A DNA stretch of 64,000 bases from Sphingomonas parva (ex Maeng et al. 2020) (lineage in GTDB: Bacteria; Pseudomonadota; Alphaproteobacteria; Sphingomonadales; Sphingomonadaceae). A program made the translations under genes and the position numbers. Below, piece after piece: positions 14,985 to 23,181 of the stretch (positions are counted from its first letter, which is position 1; every line of letters starts with the position of its first letter). Location: contig NZ_SPDV01000029.1 of the NCBI RefSeq assembly GCF_004564275.1, positions 1 through 64,000 of the forward strand, written 5' to 3'. The notes under the pieces are model-generated. The model was not told the origin of the DNA. It saw nothing but the letters and a program-made list of their open reading frames with translations, and did not search any database.

Positions 14985-16025
14985 TCAACGCGCACCCGGT
15001 ATCGGCGTCTGCGTACCGAGCGCTTCCTTGACGTACAGCCGTTTCACCAGCACGTAGGACACGACGAGCAGCGGCGCTGCGAAGATCAGGCCGACCGTTC
15101 CGAAGACGACGCCCCCTGCCACCACGCCGAAGACGGTGAGCGCCGGCGGCAGATAGACCGCCTTGTGCTGGACGATCGGCATCACGAGGCTTCCCTCGAC
15201 CTGTTGCACCCCCAAATAAAGGCCTGCCGCCCAAAGCGCCGTCTCGGGACCGTGCAGCAGCGCGATGAGCACTCCTGGAACGGCGGCCAGGATGGGCCCA
15301 GCGTAAGGGATGGCTTCAAGAAGGCCTGCGATCAGCCCGAGAGCAAGGGCGGTGGGTACGCCTATCATCCAAAGTCCAACACCCGTCATCAGGCCGACAA
15401 CGGTCATCGAGACCAGCTGCCCAAGCAGGAAACGCTTCAAGGCCCGCCCGCTGTCATCGAGGGCATCCGCCACGACGCCCCGCCGCGCTTCTGGAACGAG
15501 CTTCAGCACGCCCTTGCGGTACAAAGGGGGGTTGCTGGCGAGGAACACGGCCCCGAACAGCACGAGCAGCATATCGAGGAAGGCAGCGCTGAGCCCGAGA
15601 GCGATGGATCCGATATCGGCGAAGAACCCTGCTCCTGACGGCGAGAGTCGCCGCAGCTGCCGCACGAGGTGCTCCCCTCCAGGAATGCTCATCAGCTTGC
15701 CCTCGAGCGTGCTCCAGGCAGTGGGCAGCGTCTCGGCAAGCCCGCGGAACTGATCACCGACCCGGTAGCCGAACAAAAGACACAACAGAGCGAGCGAGGC
15801 GGCAATGAGGAGGAGCGCGGTCACGAACGCCAGCCGCGCAGGCACGCCGGTCCACCTCGTAACGAGATCCGCGAGCGCCCGCACCGGCACCGCCAGCACA
15901 ATGGCGCCGAACACCAGCACGAGAAGGTCGAGCAATCGGAAGGCCAGCATCAGAACCAGCATGATGGCTGCGGCCGTCAGCATCACTCGCAAGCAAAGGC
16001 GATATGCCTGATCCTGTTCACCCAT
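14985..16025 (-). CDS. AI-2E family transporter
   Basis: The 346-residue product is a polytopic membrane protein of the AI-2E family, whose members export autoinducer-2 or other small molecules or act as sodium/proton antiporters. There is an N-terminal helix pair and a soluble middle part (about 75-125). The conserved block LGLIAGLLEAIPYAGPILAAVPG (given here as EAIPYAGPILAAVPG) lies near residue 235, then QQVEGSLVMPIVQ and a final helix pair. The start at 16025 begins MGEQDQAYR with a fair GGAG upstream. It precedes the mgtC-like gene closely. The substrate cannot be read from sequence. Confidence 0.88.
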   Translation of the reverse strand: MGEQDQAYRLCLRVMLTAAAIMLVLMLAFRLLDLLVLVFGAIVLAVPVRALADLVTRWTGVPARLAFVTALLLIAASLALLCLLFGYRVGDQFRGLAETLPTAWSTLEGKLMSIPGGEHLVRQLRRLSPSGAGFFADIGSIALGLSAAFLDMLLVLFGAVFLASNPPLYRKGVLKLVPEARRGVVADALDDSGRALKRFLLGQLVSMTVVGLMTGVGLWMIGVPTALALGLIAGLLEAIPYAGPILAAVPGVLIALLHGPETALWAAGLYLGVQQVEGSLVMPIVQHKAVYLPPALTVFGVVAGGVVFGTVGLIFAAPLLVVSYVLVKRLYVKEALGTQTPIPGAR

Positions 16026-16129
16026 CGTGTCGCGGGCGCTCCGCGTCGTCGTTGAAAGCCTTTCCGCAGAAAAGACGGCCGCGCGTGGAGCGTTCCATAA
16101 CTTGTCCAAAGGCAAGATGCGGAGGGCTG

Positions 16130-16570
16130 CTAATGCCGCATCTTGCTCATCGTGCTTACCATGAAGGCCGTAGACCAGCCGATGACGACGAAGCCCACCA
16201 AGGCTTCGATAGCGCCGATGAGCCGCCAAGCCTCGGGGAAACGGTCGGCCGTCCGCCCCAGCGTCGCGTATGCGGAGGCCGAATAATAAAGCGCATCCTC
16301 GAGCGACCCGAATTTGGCGATCACCAAGTAGAATGCCGCAAAGACCCAGATCTCGAGGATGTGAAGCGCGAAGACGAGAAAGCCCAGGCATCCCAGGAGA
16401 AGGACGGCGCCGGCATCGAAGTCGCGCTGCTTCAGCCGTTCGTCCTTCAGACGAAGCACTCTCGCGATGCACACGAGGCCGGTACCGTGGATGATCGTCA
16501 TCAGCAGCACGAAGGCTGCCGACACGGCGAGTTGAATGCCGAGTTGCTCCGCCGGGTTAGCAGCCTGCAC
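16130..16570 (-). CDS. two-helix pore-loop channel protein
   Basis: This 146-residue membrane protein has the layout of the bacterial two-transmembrane potassium channel family. There are hydrophobic segments near 12-35 and 52-82, a pore loop near 88-105 (DALYYSASAYATLG) and a last helix near 115-137. The selectivity sequence reads ATLGRTAD instead of T-x-G-Y-G, so potassium selectivity is doubtful. The start is GTG at 16570, one base after the stop of the EF-hand gene, with GGGGAGACG as ribosome site, so the two are co-translated. A calcium-binding partner for a channel is an interesting but unproven pairing. Confidence 0.75.
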   Translation of the reverse strand: MQAANPAEQLGIQLAVSAAFVLLMTIIHGTGLVCIARVLRLKDERLKQRDFDAGAVLLLGCLGFLVFALHILEIWVFAAFYLVIAKFGSLEDALYYSASAYATLGRTADRFPEAWRLIGAIEALVGFVVIGWSTAFMVSTMSKMRH

Positions 16571-16571
16571 G

Positions 16572-17228
16572 CTACGTCTCCCCGACGGTGCCGTCCGCTA
16601 GGGAGGCGCCGGCCGAGGGCGCCACATCGTTTCGCATCGAACCGGCTCGGCCTCCCCCCGCCTCAGGCCGGATGCGTTCGAATTCAGCGGGACTGACGGT
16701 CAGGTCGTCGTCGCGGTCCCGCTGCATGAAGGACTCGATCGACTGGTTGAGAGCGGCCGTTCCGACATAGGGCGGCATGTCGTCCGCCTTCTGCCCCTGC
16801 CGGCAGGGGCGTACCCCGTCGACCTTCCAGATCGCGAACTCCGCGGGACTCATCCGGCCGTCGCCATTCCGGTCGAGAAGTGCGAAGGGCGTTGCAACAC
16901 CATCGGCGGGTGCCGGCTGGCAGCCTCGCGCGACCGTGCCCGTCGTAGCTGGAGCTGCTTCACTGGATGGCGCCGTCCCACCACTCAAGGCAGCGGTTGT
17001 GCTGCCGGGCACCGGCCAAGACGAGACAGCGAAGGAGGAGCCGGAAAACTCGGGGAAATCGCCCCCCAGTTTCTCGGCCGACGTGAAATTTTCCTCGAAT
17101 GCGACGGCGTCCGGGTCCAATGGGCCGTCGGCTGCAACGCGCGAGCCGACCGCGCCCAGCAGCACGCCTGCAAGAAGAGCCGGTATCCAGCGATGGTGCG
17201 GCCTGTCGGGTTCCGCCTCGGCTGCCAT
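16572..17228 (-). CDS. EF-hand protein with N-terminal membrane segment
   Basis: This 218-residue protein starts with a basic stretch and a hydrophobic segment (WIPALLAGVLLGAVGSRVAA), which is a signal peptide or anchor. A low-complexity Ser/Thr/Pro/Ala region follows. Two EF-hand loops are seen: LLDRNGDGRMSPAEF near residue 118 and QRDRDDDLTVSPAEF near 170, both with acidic ligands and a closing Glu. It relates in layout to the EF-hand protein at 359-844. The start has a GAGGAG ribosome site. It is directly followed by the channel gene. A near-match FNR site (17293-17306) lies about 70 bp upstream. Confidence 0.8.
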   Translation of the reverse strand: MAAEAEPDRPHHRWIPALLAGVLLGAVGSRVAADGPLDPDAVAFEENFTSAEKLGGDFPEFSGSSFAVSSWPVPGSTTAALSGGTAPSSEAAPATTGTVARGCQPAPADGVATPFALLDRNGDGRMSPAEFAIWKVDGVRPCRQGQKADDMPPYVGTAALNQSIESFMQRDRDDDLTVSPAEFERIRPEAGGGRAGSMRNDVAPSAGASLADGTVGET

Positions 17229-17292
17229 GCTCGCTCTGCTCCTCGCGGTCCCCCGATGGAACGACGCACGTTCCGGAGCCGCGTTTCCAGGA

Positions 17293-17306
17293 TTGACCGA
17301 GAGCAA
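17293..17306. promoter_or_regulatory. near-match FNR-type site in divergent promoter
   Basis: TTGAC-CGAG-AGCAA has one mismatch in the right half. It lies 72 bp from the EF-hand start on the minus strand and 118 bp from the KdpD-like start on the plus strand; both distances allow class II activation. It is weaker than the seven perfect sites. Confidence 0.35.
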
Positions 17307-17416
17307 GCCCGCGCCGTCATTCTCGAGCGCTTCGGCCGGAGAACGGCCGGCCGTGGGCACCGAACGTCGGCAGGCACGTTCATTACGGCGATGCATTGAA
17401 ACGCGAGGGAAATCCC

Positions 17417-18673
17417 ATGGATTCGTACCACGGCCTCGCCGGTCCCTCACCGTCAGCGATGGCGCCGCCGACAACGGAACGCCCAGGCGTTGTCCTGGCT
17501 GTGCTCCAAGGCAGCGAAGCGGAGCAGGTGCTCGCGGAAGCGAAACGGCTCGCCGACGGCCTCGGCCAGCCTATGACGGCGCTGCACGTCGAGACGCCGG
17601 AAGGCGCGCCGCCCGCGAAGATCCTCGAAGTCCTGCAAGCGTCCGCCGAAATGGGAGCGGAGACGGTGAGCATCCCCGCGTCGTCGGTGCTCGACGGAGT
17701 CGTGTCGCAAGCAGCTCAGGCGAGTCATGTCGTGCTCGGATCCCGACCGAGACAAAGTCGCATCGCCCGGCCCTCTCTCACCGAGAAGCTGCGCGCCGCT
17801 CTACCGGACAAGGTCCTCGTCTCCGTTGCCTATTCGAAGCAGAGCGAGCCTCTCACTCAGGTGCATGCCAGGTCCGCCGAACGAAATGCCGGGATCGTGT
17901 ATCTCATCGCCTTTGCGGCCATCGCGGCCACCGTGTCGCTCGTTCTGGTCTTGAGGCCTCTCATCGGCCCGCAGGGGCTGGCTCTCCTATTCCTGGTCCC
18001 AACTCTTGCGGTCGCCGCCCGATGGGGTTTCAGGCCAGCAATGTTCGCAAGCGTGCTCGCCGCCGCCAGCTTCAACTTCTTTATCCTCAAGCCGGCTTTT
18101 GCCTTCCGTCCAGGCACGCCGCAGGACGTCCTGATGCTTGGAACGCTCGTGGCTCTGTCAGCCTATACGAGCTTCATCACCGGCAGCCTGCGCAAGCGCG
18201 CGATCCTCAGCGATCGAAGCGCCCAGGAGAATGCCGCCCTCGCCGCCCTGGCCAGGGATCTCACCAAGGCAGCCGATTGGGACAGCACCGCCGAAACCCT
18301 CTGCCGCGGCACCGCGCCGCTGCTGGGGCTGGAAGTCGCTGTCATGCGCGAGATCGACGGTGAACTGGTCATGGCCGGCGCGAGCCCTCCCGATCCAGTC
18401 TTCGGGCCGGTCGATCAGGCTGCGCTCGCCTGGGCCTGGAGCAACGGCGAGGAAGCGGGCAGCGGCACCCAGGTCCTTCCCGCGGCCAATTGGCAGTTCC
18501 ATCCCCTCAAGACATCCCTTGGCCGACTGGCCGTGCTCGCCGTGGCACGACACGACGGCCGAAATCCGCTCGTGGCGGAGAAGCAATTGCTCTTCTCCAC
18601 CATCCTCGCCCAAGCGTCACTCGCCCACGAGCGGCTGCGCCTCGAGGACGAAATGCGCTGCTCGCCCGGCTGA
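17417..18673 (+). CDS. KdpD-like sensor without histidine kinase
   Basis: This 418-residue protein begins with a Usp-like domain (about 22-140: GVVLAVLQGSEAEQVLAEAK, HVVLGSRPRQSRIAR). A KdpD-type four-helix membrane domain (DUF4118, about 155-250, with FFILKPAFAF) follows, then a GAF-like domain (about 270-410). In KdpD a histidine kinase would start here, but this protein stops at LEDEMRCSPG. No kinase H-box or ATP motifs occur in any frame downstream, so it is a natural truncation or a stand-alone sensor rather than a fresh frameshift. ATG 17417 has GAGGGAAAT upstream. It may signal potassium or envelope stress through partners. A perfect FNR site lies 40 bp after its stop. Confidence 0.8.
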   Translation: MDSYHGLAGPSPSAMAPPTTERPGVVLAVLQGSEAEQVLAEAKRLADGLGQPMTALHVETPEGAPPAKILEVLQASAEMGAETVSIPASSVLDGVVSQAAQASHVVLGSRPRQSRIARPSLTEKLRAALPDKVLVSVAYSKQSEPLTQVHARSAERNAGIVYLIAFAAIAATVSLVLVLRPLIGPQGLALLFLVPTLAVAARWGFRPAMFASVLAAASFNFFILKPAFAFRPGTPQDVLMLGTLVALSAYTSFITGSLRKRAILSDRSAQENAALAALARDLTKAADWDSTAETLCRGTAPLLGLEVAVMREIDGELVMAGASPPDPVFGPVDQAALAWAWSNGEEAGSGTQVLPAANWQFHPLKTSLGRLAVLAVARHDGRNPLVAEKQLLFSTILAQASLAHERLRLEDEMRCSPG

Positions 18674-18712
18674 CCGCGACGACGTTCGCAGGAGGAGCGC
18701 CACGGACGGCCC

Positions 18713-18726
18713 TTGACCAGCATCAA
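18713..18726. promoter_or_regulatory. FNR/ANR-type site
   Basis: TTGAC-CAGC-ATCAA is a perfect dyad. At -41.5 it predicts a plus-strand transcript from about 18761. A strong ribosome site (AAGGAGA, 18777-18783) follows at once, then an ATT codon at 18790. The next confident gene starts at 19064. Confidence 0.55.
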
Positions 18727-18789
18727 GTTCCGGAGCCCCCCTCCGCCTTCTCGGTTCGACACGGGAATGCCACCGCAAGGAGAACTACC

Positions 18790-19050
18790 ATTTCCCTCAA
18801 CAACGGGCGCTGGTTCGCACTCGCGGCCGCACGGATGGATTCCCGGAGTGCTCGCAGAAGCAGGGCGACAGAGGCGCGCGGCGTTGCGATCGATGTAGCG
18901 AGCATCAACGCCGCTGCTTCGACGGAAAGGCTCGCCGGAGTCTCTGACGGCGGATGGATCAACCTCGCCGACAACCGCGGGGCGGCGAGCCCCGGTACGG
19001 CCGCTCTCCGACAGGTTGGACAGTCCCGGTCGCGTTCAGGCGAGGAGTGA
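18790..19050 (+). CDS. candidate small protein with ATT start
   Basis: Directly after the FNR-type site and a strong ribosome site (AAGGAGA, six bases before), an open frame starts with ATT and runs 86 residues to a TGA 13 bp before the OB-fold gene. It contains NNGRWFALAAARMDSRSARR and a more acidic end. Composition is Ala/Arg/Ser-rich and no family is recognised. ATT is a rare start codon, so either a single-base change has disabled an ATG start or this is a true rare start. Promoter geometry is the main support. Confidence 0.3.
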   Translation: MSLNNGRWFALAAARMDSRSARRSRATEARGVAIDVASINAAASTERLAGVSDGGWINLADNRGAASPGTAALRQVGQSRSRSGEE

Positions 19051-19063
19051 AGGACGAGGGCGG

Positions 19064-19780
19064 ATGGCCACCACCCAGCAATGGAGCATGAACTCTCGGC
19101 GAGGCCGCCTTGGCCTCATCGGCCTCGCCCTCGCCGCGCTCGCAGTGGGAGTCATTCTCTATTGGGCCACCGAATCGCGGGACGGCAGCGGCGAAGCGTT
19201 GAAACGGCAAGCCGATGCCTCGCAACCAGCATCTTCTCCACCACCGCGCGAATGGATCAGGATCGCCGGTATCGTGAGATCGAGTTCGGGAAAGGGCTTC
19301 GTTCTCGCCCATGGCGGCGAGACGTTCATGGTCGAGATGGACGACGCCGATCCGACGTTCAAGGAAGGGTGTTCGATCCGGCCGAACGACCAGGTGATCG
19401 TGACGGGCACCGTGTCGAGGAGGGATCCGTCACCGCGCGTGATCGAAGCGGCGAGCGTCTACCTGCCTAACCTCAATACCTATTTCTACGCCAGCCCGGC
19501 CGACGAGGAGCGGGGCCTCGCACTGGGGCCTGCAGACGACGTGCAGTCGCCGATCGCGGTCACCGGCGTCGTCGAGGCCGTGCGCGGCTCCAAAATTACG
19601 CTCAGCGTCGGGAACTCGACCTTCTCGACCGACACGCGCGCCTTGCCCGCCGCGAAGATGCCGACGAGCATCGGAGTAGGAGATCGGCTCCGGGTCTCAG
19701 GCGAGCTGGCGCCCGGTTCAGGCGAGATGCGCCTTGTGCCGAGCCAGGTGACGCGCCTGCGCTCGCTGCGTCCCAACTGA
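19064..19780 (+). CDS. membrane-anchored OB-fold protein
   Basis: The 238-residue product has an N-terminal helix (LIGLALAALAVGVILYWA) that anchors it in the inner membrane with the rest outside. Two OB-fold-like modules follow, around 60-140 (FMVEMDDADPTF, DQVIVTGTVS, EAASVYLPNL) and 150-235 (VTGVVEAVRGSKITL, GDRLRVSGEL). It is a paralogue of the lipoprotein at 878-1597, with an uncleaved helix instead of a lipobox. The start has AAGGACGAGGG upstream. Role unknown. It may share a transcript with the candidate gene at 18790 under the FNR-type site. Confidence 0.78.
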   Translation: MATTQQWSMNSRRGRLGLIGLALAALAVGVILYWATESRDGSGEALKRQADASQPASSPPPREWIRIAGIVRSSSGKGFVLAHGGETFMVEMDDADPTFKEGCSIRPNDQVIVTGTVSRRDPSPRVIEAASVYLPNLNTYFYASPADEERGLALGPADDVQSPIAVTGVVEAVRGSKITLSVGNSTFSTDTRALPAAKMPTSIGVGDRLRVSGELAPGSGEMRLVPSQVTRLRSLRPN

Positions 19781-20027
19781 AACGTGCTCGCCCGCCGAGA
19801 CGACCTACCCGTCTGCTGTGGGAGCGCAACGGAGCGGCCAAATCGCCTCCGCCCGGATCCGCGCCGCGGTAAGAGCAATCGCTGCTCCGCTCGCCAATTC
19901 CCAGCCTGCGCCCCATCGCGACCGGGCCCGAAGCGAGGCGCAGGGCAGGCTCGGGCGTGTCGATGGAACATCTCCGCCTGAGTTGAACGTTCGGATCGCC
20001 CCAGCAGCCGCAATCGAGGAAGTGCAC

Positions 20028-20849
20028 ATGGAGGACAGGAGGAGGACGCTGGAAGATCTCGAGGAATGGCTTCGTACCCCGATGCTCGTGCTCAGCCTCT
20101 TCTGGCTGGGCATCGTTCTGCTGGAGCTCACCGGACGAGGCGGAGCTGCCCTGACGTTGATTGCGACGGCGATATGGATCGTCTTCATCGGCGAGTTCGG
20201 CCTGCGATTCTGGCTCGCTCCGGAGAAGATGCCGTTCCTCCGGCGCAACTGGCTCACCGCGCTGGCGCTCCTGGTGCCCGCCTTTCGCATCCTCCGGGGC
20301 CTTGCGGTGCTGCGCGCTGCGCGGGTGCTGCGCGGCGCCCAGCTCGTCAAGGTCGTCGGCAGCGTCAACCGCGGAATGAACAGCCTGCGCGCCTCCCTTC
20401 GCAGACGCGCGTTTCACTACGTGCTGGCACTGACCATGCTCGTTTTGCTGCTCGGCGCCGCAGGAATGGCGAACCTCGAGTCCTCGGGGCAGGTCGAGGG
20501 AGGTTTCGCCTCTTACGGCGATGCGCTCTGGTGGACGGCGATGCTCCTTGCCAGCATCGGCACCGATTTCTGGCCGAGGACCCTCGAGGGCCGCCTGCTT
20601 GCGTTCCTGCTCGCGCTCTACGGCCTTGGGGTCTTTGGCTACCTCACGGCCAGCTTCGCCAGCTATTTCGTCGGACGCGACGCCGACGCGCCCGAGGCGG
20701 AGGTCGCCGGAAGCCGGGACATCAGCGCGCTTCGCGACGAGATCCGTGCTCTGCGCGAGATGCTGGGAAACAGCACCGGCCGGGGTCCAGAGCAGGCATT
20801 GACGCCGGTCAATAACCGGAACGACGCGCCGGCCGATGCGATGAAGTGA
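20028..20849 (+). CDS. voltage-gated-like ion channel protein
   Basis: This 273-residue protein has the layout of a six-helix ion channel: helices near 16-35 and 42-62, an S4-like segment with spaced arginines (FRILRGLAVLRAARVLRGAQ, about 84-103), a helix near 128-146, a pore loop (DALWWTAMLLASIGTDFWP, about 164-182) and a last helix (LLAFLLALYGLGVFGYL). A cytoplasmic coiled tail follows. The selectivity sequence is SIGTD, not T-x-G-Y-G, so ion choice is uncertain. The start has GAGGAAG upstream. It belongs with the two-helix channel at 16130 as a second non-standard pore protein in this region. Confidence 0.82.
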   Translation: MEDRRRTLEDLEEWLRTPMLVLSLFWLGIVLLELTGRGGAALTLIATAIWIVFIGEFGLRFWLAPEKMPFLRRNWLTALALLVPAFRILRGLAVLRAARVLRGAQLVKVVGSVNRGMNSLRASLRRRAFHYVLALTMLVLLLGAAGMANLESSGQVEGGFASYGDALWWTAMLLASIGTDFWPRTLEGRLLAFLLALYGLGVFGYLTASFASYFVGRDADAPEAEVAGSRDISALRDEIRALREMLGNSTGRGPEQALTPVNNRNDAPADAMK

Positions 20850-20909
20850 AGACAGGCGCAGGGCCCGAAGCGGCCGCCGCCTGCCCTCCCACCATGAAAG
20901 GACATCCCG

Positions 20910-21287
20910 ATGACACATGAAAACGACAGCGACACCTTGGCGCGCGACGAGACGAGCGATATGATCGCATCCGACAAGGTGGAGGGTACCACCGTCTACA
21001 ACCAGAGCGGCGATCGGCTCGGCACGGTCAAGCACTTCATGGTCGGCAAGCGTGACGGCAAGGTCCGGTACGCGGTGATGAGCTTTGGTGGCTTCCTCGG
21101 CATGGGCAATCGCTATTACCCGCTGCCGTGGAATGCCCTCACTTACGACGATCGCCAGGGCGGCTACGTCGTGAACCTCACTCGAGACCAGATCGAGCAG
21201 GCGCCGTCATACGAGGACGGGCAGGAGCCGACCTACGACCGCTCTTATGGTCAACGCGTATACGGCTATTATGGCTTCGCCTATTGA
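20910..21287 (+). CDS. PRC-barrel domain protein
   Basis: This 125-residue cytoplasmic protein has a PRC-barrel core: VEGTTVYNQSGDRLGTVKHF, then KVRYAVMSFGGFLGMGNRYY and PLPWNALTYD. The C-terminus is Tyr-rich (YGQRVYGYYGFAY). The closely related protein at 12576-12995 shares the ..YP.PW..L.YD block and the APSYE.G motif. Stand-alone PRC-barrel proteins of this kind are common in alphaproteobacteria, often near stress genes; function is unknown. It follows the ion channel gene by 60 bp, with AAAGGA upstream. Confidence 0.88.
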   Translation: MTHENDSDTLARDETSDMIASDKVEGTTVYNQSGDRLGTVKHFMVGKRDGKVRYAVMSFGGFLGMGNRYYPLPWNALTYDDRQGGYVVNLTRDQIEQAPSYEDGQEPTYDRSYGQRVYGYYGFAY

Positions 21288-21737
21288 GCTGCCGTCCGGG
21301 CCTGAGGCTCGCGTCGGCCCGGTCGCAACGCGGCAACGTCTCGTCAGCGCGCCGTCCGACTGTTTCTCCACGGGGAATTGATCTCGGGCAATTCGGCAGT
21401 CGTTCCTTGCAGTCGGGGGTTCATCTCCCGTCGGCAAGTCTGGCCATGACGCCGGCGCGGCCGAGGGAGCCTCATCACACTCCCTGAAGGCCGCCGATCC
21501 CCGGCCGTTGCTGGTGCGGCCGGGGATCGACTGCCACGCAAATCCTGACGGATTTCCCTCCCGCATGTGCGCGTCCAGTCGGTCCACCGAGGGAAAAAGC
21601 CGCGCTCGAGGAGGACAGTTCGCGAACATAGGCAACGGATGCTGGGCCAACGATGCGTCGACAGCTGATGACGCTCAACTTCACGAGGCTCACGGCGAAC
21701 GGGCGATTATCTGGAACGTTAAAGAGGAGACCGGAAC
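21288..21737. other. gap without a convincing gene
   Basis: About 450 bp with only open frames of non-protein-like composition. A poor FNR-like dyad (CTGAT-GACG-CTCAA, about 21665-21678, two mismatches) lies at a suitable distance before the lipoprotein gene; another (TTGAT-CTCG-GGCAA) is at 21378-21391. Confidence 0.35.
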
Positions 21738-22106
21738 ATGAAGATCGGTGCGGGACTGGTGCTCTTCGCCTGCCTCCTAGGTGCATGCGAAAAAGACAGC
21801 CTTTCGTCGGCCGAGGCAAGCGAGGCTGCCAAGCAGCACGTTCGCGAGCAGCTGGGTCTCGCATCTGGCGCCGCACTGTTCAGCAACGTCTATGTGGGCG
21901 ATCCGGTCGACGGTGAACCGGTGCTCTGCGGGACGGTCAGCGGCAAACGAGAGGACGGGACAATCATCACCCCGAGGCGCTTCGCAATTTCGACCGAAAA
22001 CCCGCGCTGGCTTCTCTTCGAGACGGTCGACCGCCAGCCGCTTCCTTCCCGCCCCGACAAGTTCATCGAATGGCACACTACCTGCTTCAACGAGGAAGAG
22101 ACCTGA
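21738..22106 (+). CDS. small lipoprotein of unknown function
   Basis: This 122-residue protein has a lipoprotein signal with lipobox LLGAC (Cys near 17). The mature part is polar and mixed, with AEASEAAKQHVREQLGLASG and GEPVLCGTVSGKREDG, and one further cysteine near the C-terminus (TTCFNEEET) that could pair with the one in VLCGTV. The start has a strong ribosome site (AAAGAGGAGACC). No family recognised; it resembles the many small envelope lipoproteins of sphingomonads. Location is inner- or outer-membrane periplasmic face. Confidence 0.72.
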   Translation: MKIGAGLVLFACLLGACEKDSLSSAEASEAAKQHVREQLGLASGAALFSNVYVGDPVDGEPVLCGTVSGKREDGTIITPRRFAISTENPRWLLFETVDRQPLPSRPDKFIEWHTTCFNEEET

Positions 22107-22244
22107 TGGAACTGGATCCGCCGCCTTGCCGCGACGGTAAATCCAAGGGTCCGAAGCTCGGCAGCGCGCTGACTGCCAGGACATAGAGCAACGCTCTGCG
22201 GCTGAAAAGGCATCGTCCGCGATCTGCCTCTTGAGTGGAGCGGC

Positions 22245-22397
22245 CTACGGCTGGAGCGAACGAGCAGCCTTCCCAGCCGGCTCCTGCACATTCTGCGCCT
22301 CCCGAACGCGGTTGCTCTCCGCGAGGATCTTGCCCGTCTCTTCCTCGCTGCCGTTCGTGTCCGGCGACTCGCTGCTCAGTGATGCGTCGCTGTCCAT
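22245..22397 (-). CDS. candidate small acidic protein
   Basis: An open frame of 50 residues on the minus strand, starting MDSDASLSSESPDTNGSEEE and continuing with a polar, helical-looking stretch (GKILAESNRVREAQNVQEPA). The composition is more protein-like than the overlapping plus-strand frame, but no clear ribosome site precedes it and no family is recognised. It lies in the 380-bp space between the lipoprotein gene and the next small gene. Low confidence. Confidence 0.25.
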   Translation of the reverse strand: MDSDASLSSESPDTNGSEEETGKILAESNRVREAQNVQEPAGKAARSLQP

Positions 22398-22490
22398 TCA
22401 GAAGAAACTGATAGAGATTGAGCGCGTTCAGGAACCGATTTCGACCTCAGAATAGATGACGTGCTGGCCGACCCCTGCGAAGAACCGAGC

Positions 22491-22673
22491 ATGACCTCAC
22501 CGACCGACTCTCCGGAAGAGCTTCTCACGAAGGCGGGAACCTGCCGCCGCATCGCAGAAGGAATGGGCGCCGATCCGCTCGCGCGGAACTTGATCGAGAT
22601 AGCCGAGGACTACGAAGCCCGTGCTGCCGAACTACAGGGCGTTATCACCGTGATCGCGGATCAGCCCGCTTAG
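22491..22673 (+). CDS. small helical protein of unknown function
   Basis: This 60-residue protein (from ATG 22491) consists of two amphipathic helices: EELLTKAGTCRRIAEGMGAD and ARNLIEIAEDYEARAAELQG. Very similar short proteins of the pattern A..CR.lA....D...r..L..lA..ye..A are common as hypothetical genes in alphaproteobacteria. No membrane segment; cytoplasmic. The frame opens 10 codons earlier, but ATG 22491 fits the family pattern better. A degenerate FNR-like dyad (TTGAG-CGCG-TTCAG) sits about 66 bp upstream. Confidence 0.65.
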   Translation: MTSPTDSPEELLTKAGTCRRIAEGMGADPLARNLIEIAEDYEARAAELQGVITVIADQPA

Positions 22674-22899
22674 CCCCTCCCGCAGGGCGTGTTTGCAGAT
22701 TGCCTAATCGCCTCAGGATCGGGTGCGGTGCTGCCTCGAGGGGCTACGACGCGTGCCGGCGTCCTTTCGGGCAGCGGCCAGTTAAGTGTGGTCCCCGCGT
22801 TGCGAAGAGAGTGCCCGGTCAAATCATTCTTGCGAGCTTCGGGGACAGGGAGGTTGCGCCGTGCCCCCGTGCCTCCCTGCCCCTACCGAGAATGGAAGA

Positions 22900-23181
22900 T
22901 CAGGACGTCCTGCTATGGATTGCCGCGGATAACGCTCTTGGTGACGAACTCAGCGCATCCCAGTCGACACCGCCACGCTCGCGCCAGGACTCGAAAGCCT
23001 CGTCATTGTAGGCGAGGTCGAGATAAAGCGCCGCCATATGATAATGTGATCTGACCACGCCGGGATGATCTGACGACTGTGCGCGGTCGAGTTCCTGCTC
23101 GGCGCGTCGGACGAAGTAGCGTTTGTCCGACCTCTCACGTGCATTCGGTGCTGGCGCCTTCGGCTCGTATGACTTCATCAT
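22900..23181 (-). CDS. small helical protein of unknown function
   Basis: This 93-residue protein has a strong ribosome site (GGGAGGGC) before two ATG codons. The core is RRAEQELDRAQSSDHPGVVR then SHYHMAALYLDLAYNDEAF, a pattern seen in small conserved proteins of sphingomonads (A..EL..A....hp..v..H..lA..YLd). No signal peptide or membrane helix; cytoplasmic. A perfect FNR-type site lies 250 bp upstream (23425-23438), further than usual for direct class II control. Confidence 0.68.
   Translation of the reverse strand: MMKSYEPKAPAPNARERSDKRYFVRRAEQELDRAQSSDHPGVVRSHYHMAALYLDLAYNDEAFESWRERGGVDWDALSSSPRALSAAIHSRTS

Noticed and set aside
18673-18730. A frameshift hiding a histidine kinase after the KdpD-like protein
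   Set aside because: Neither neighbouring frame after LEDEMR shows an H-box or ATP-binding motifs, so the kinase is absent, not shifted.
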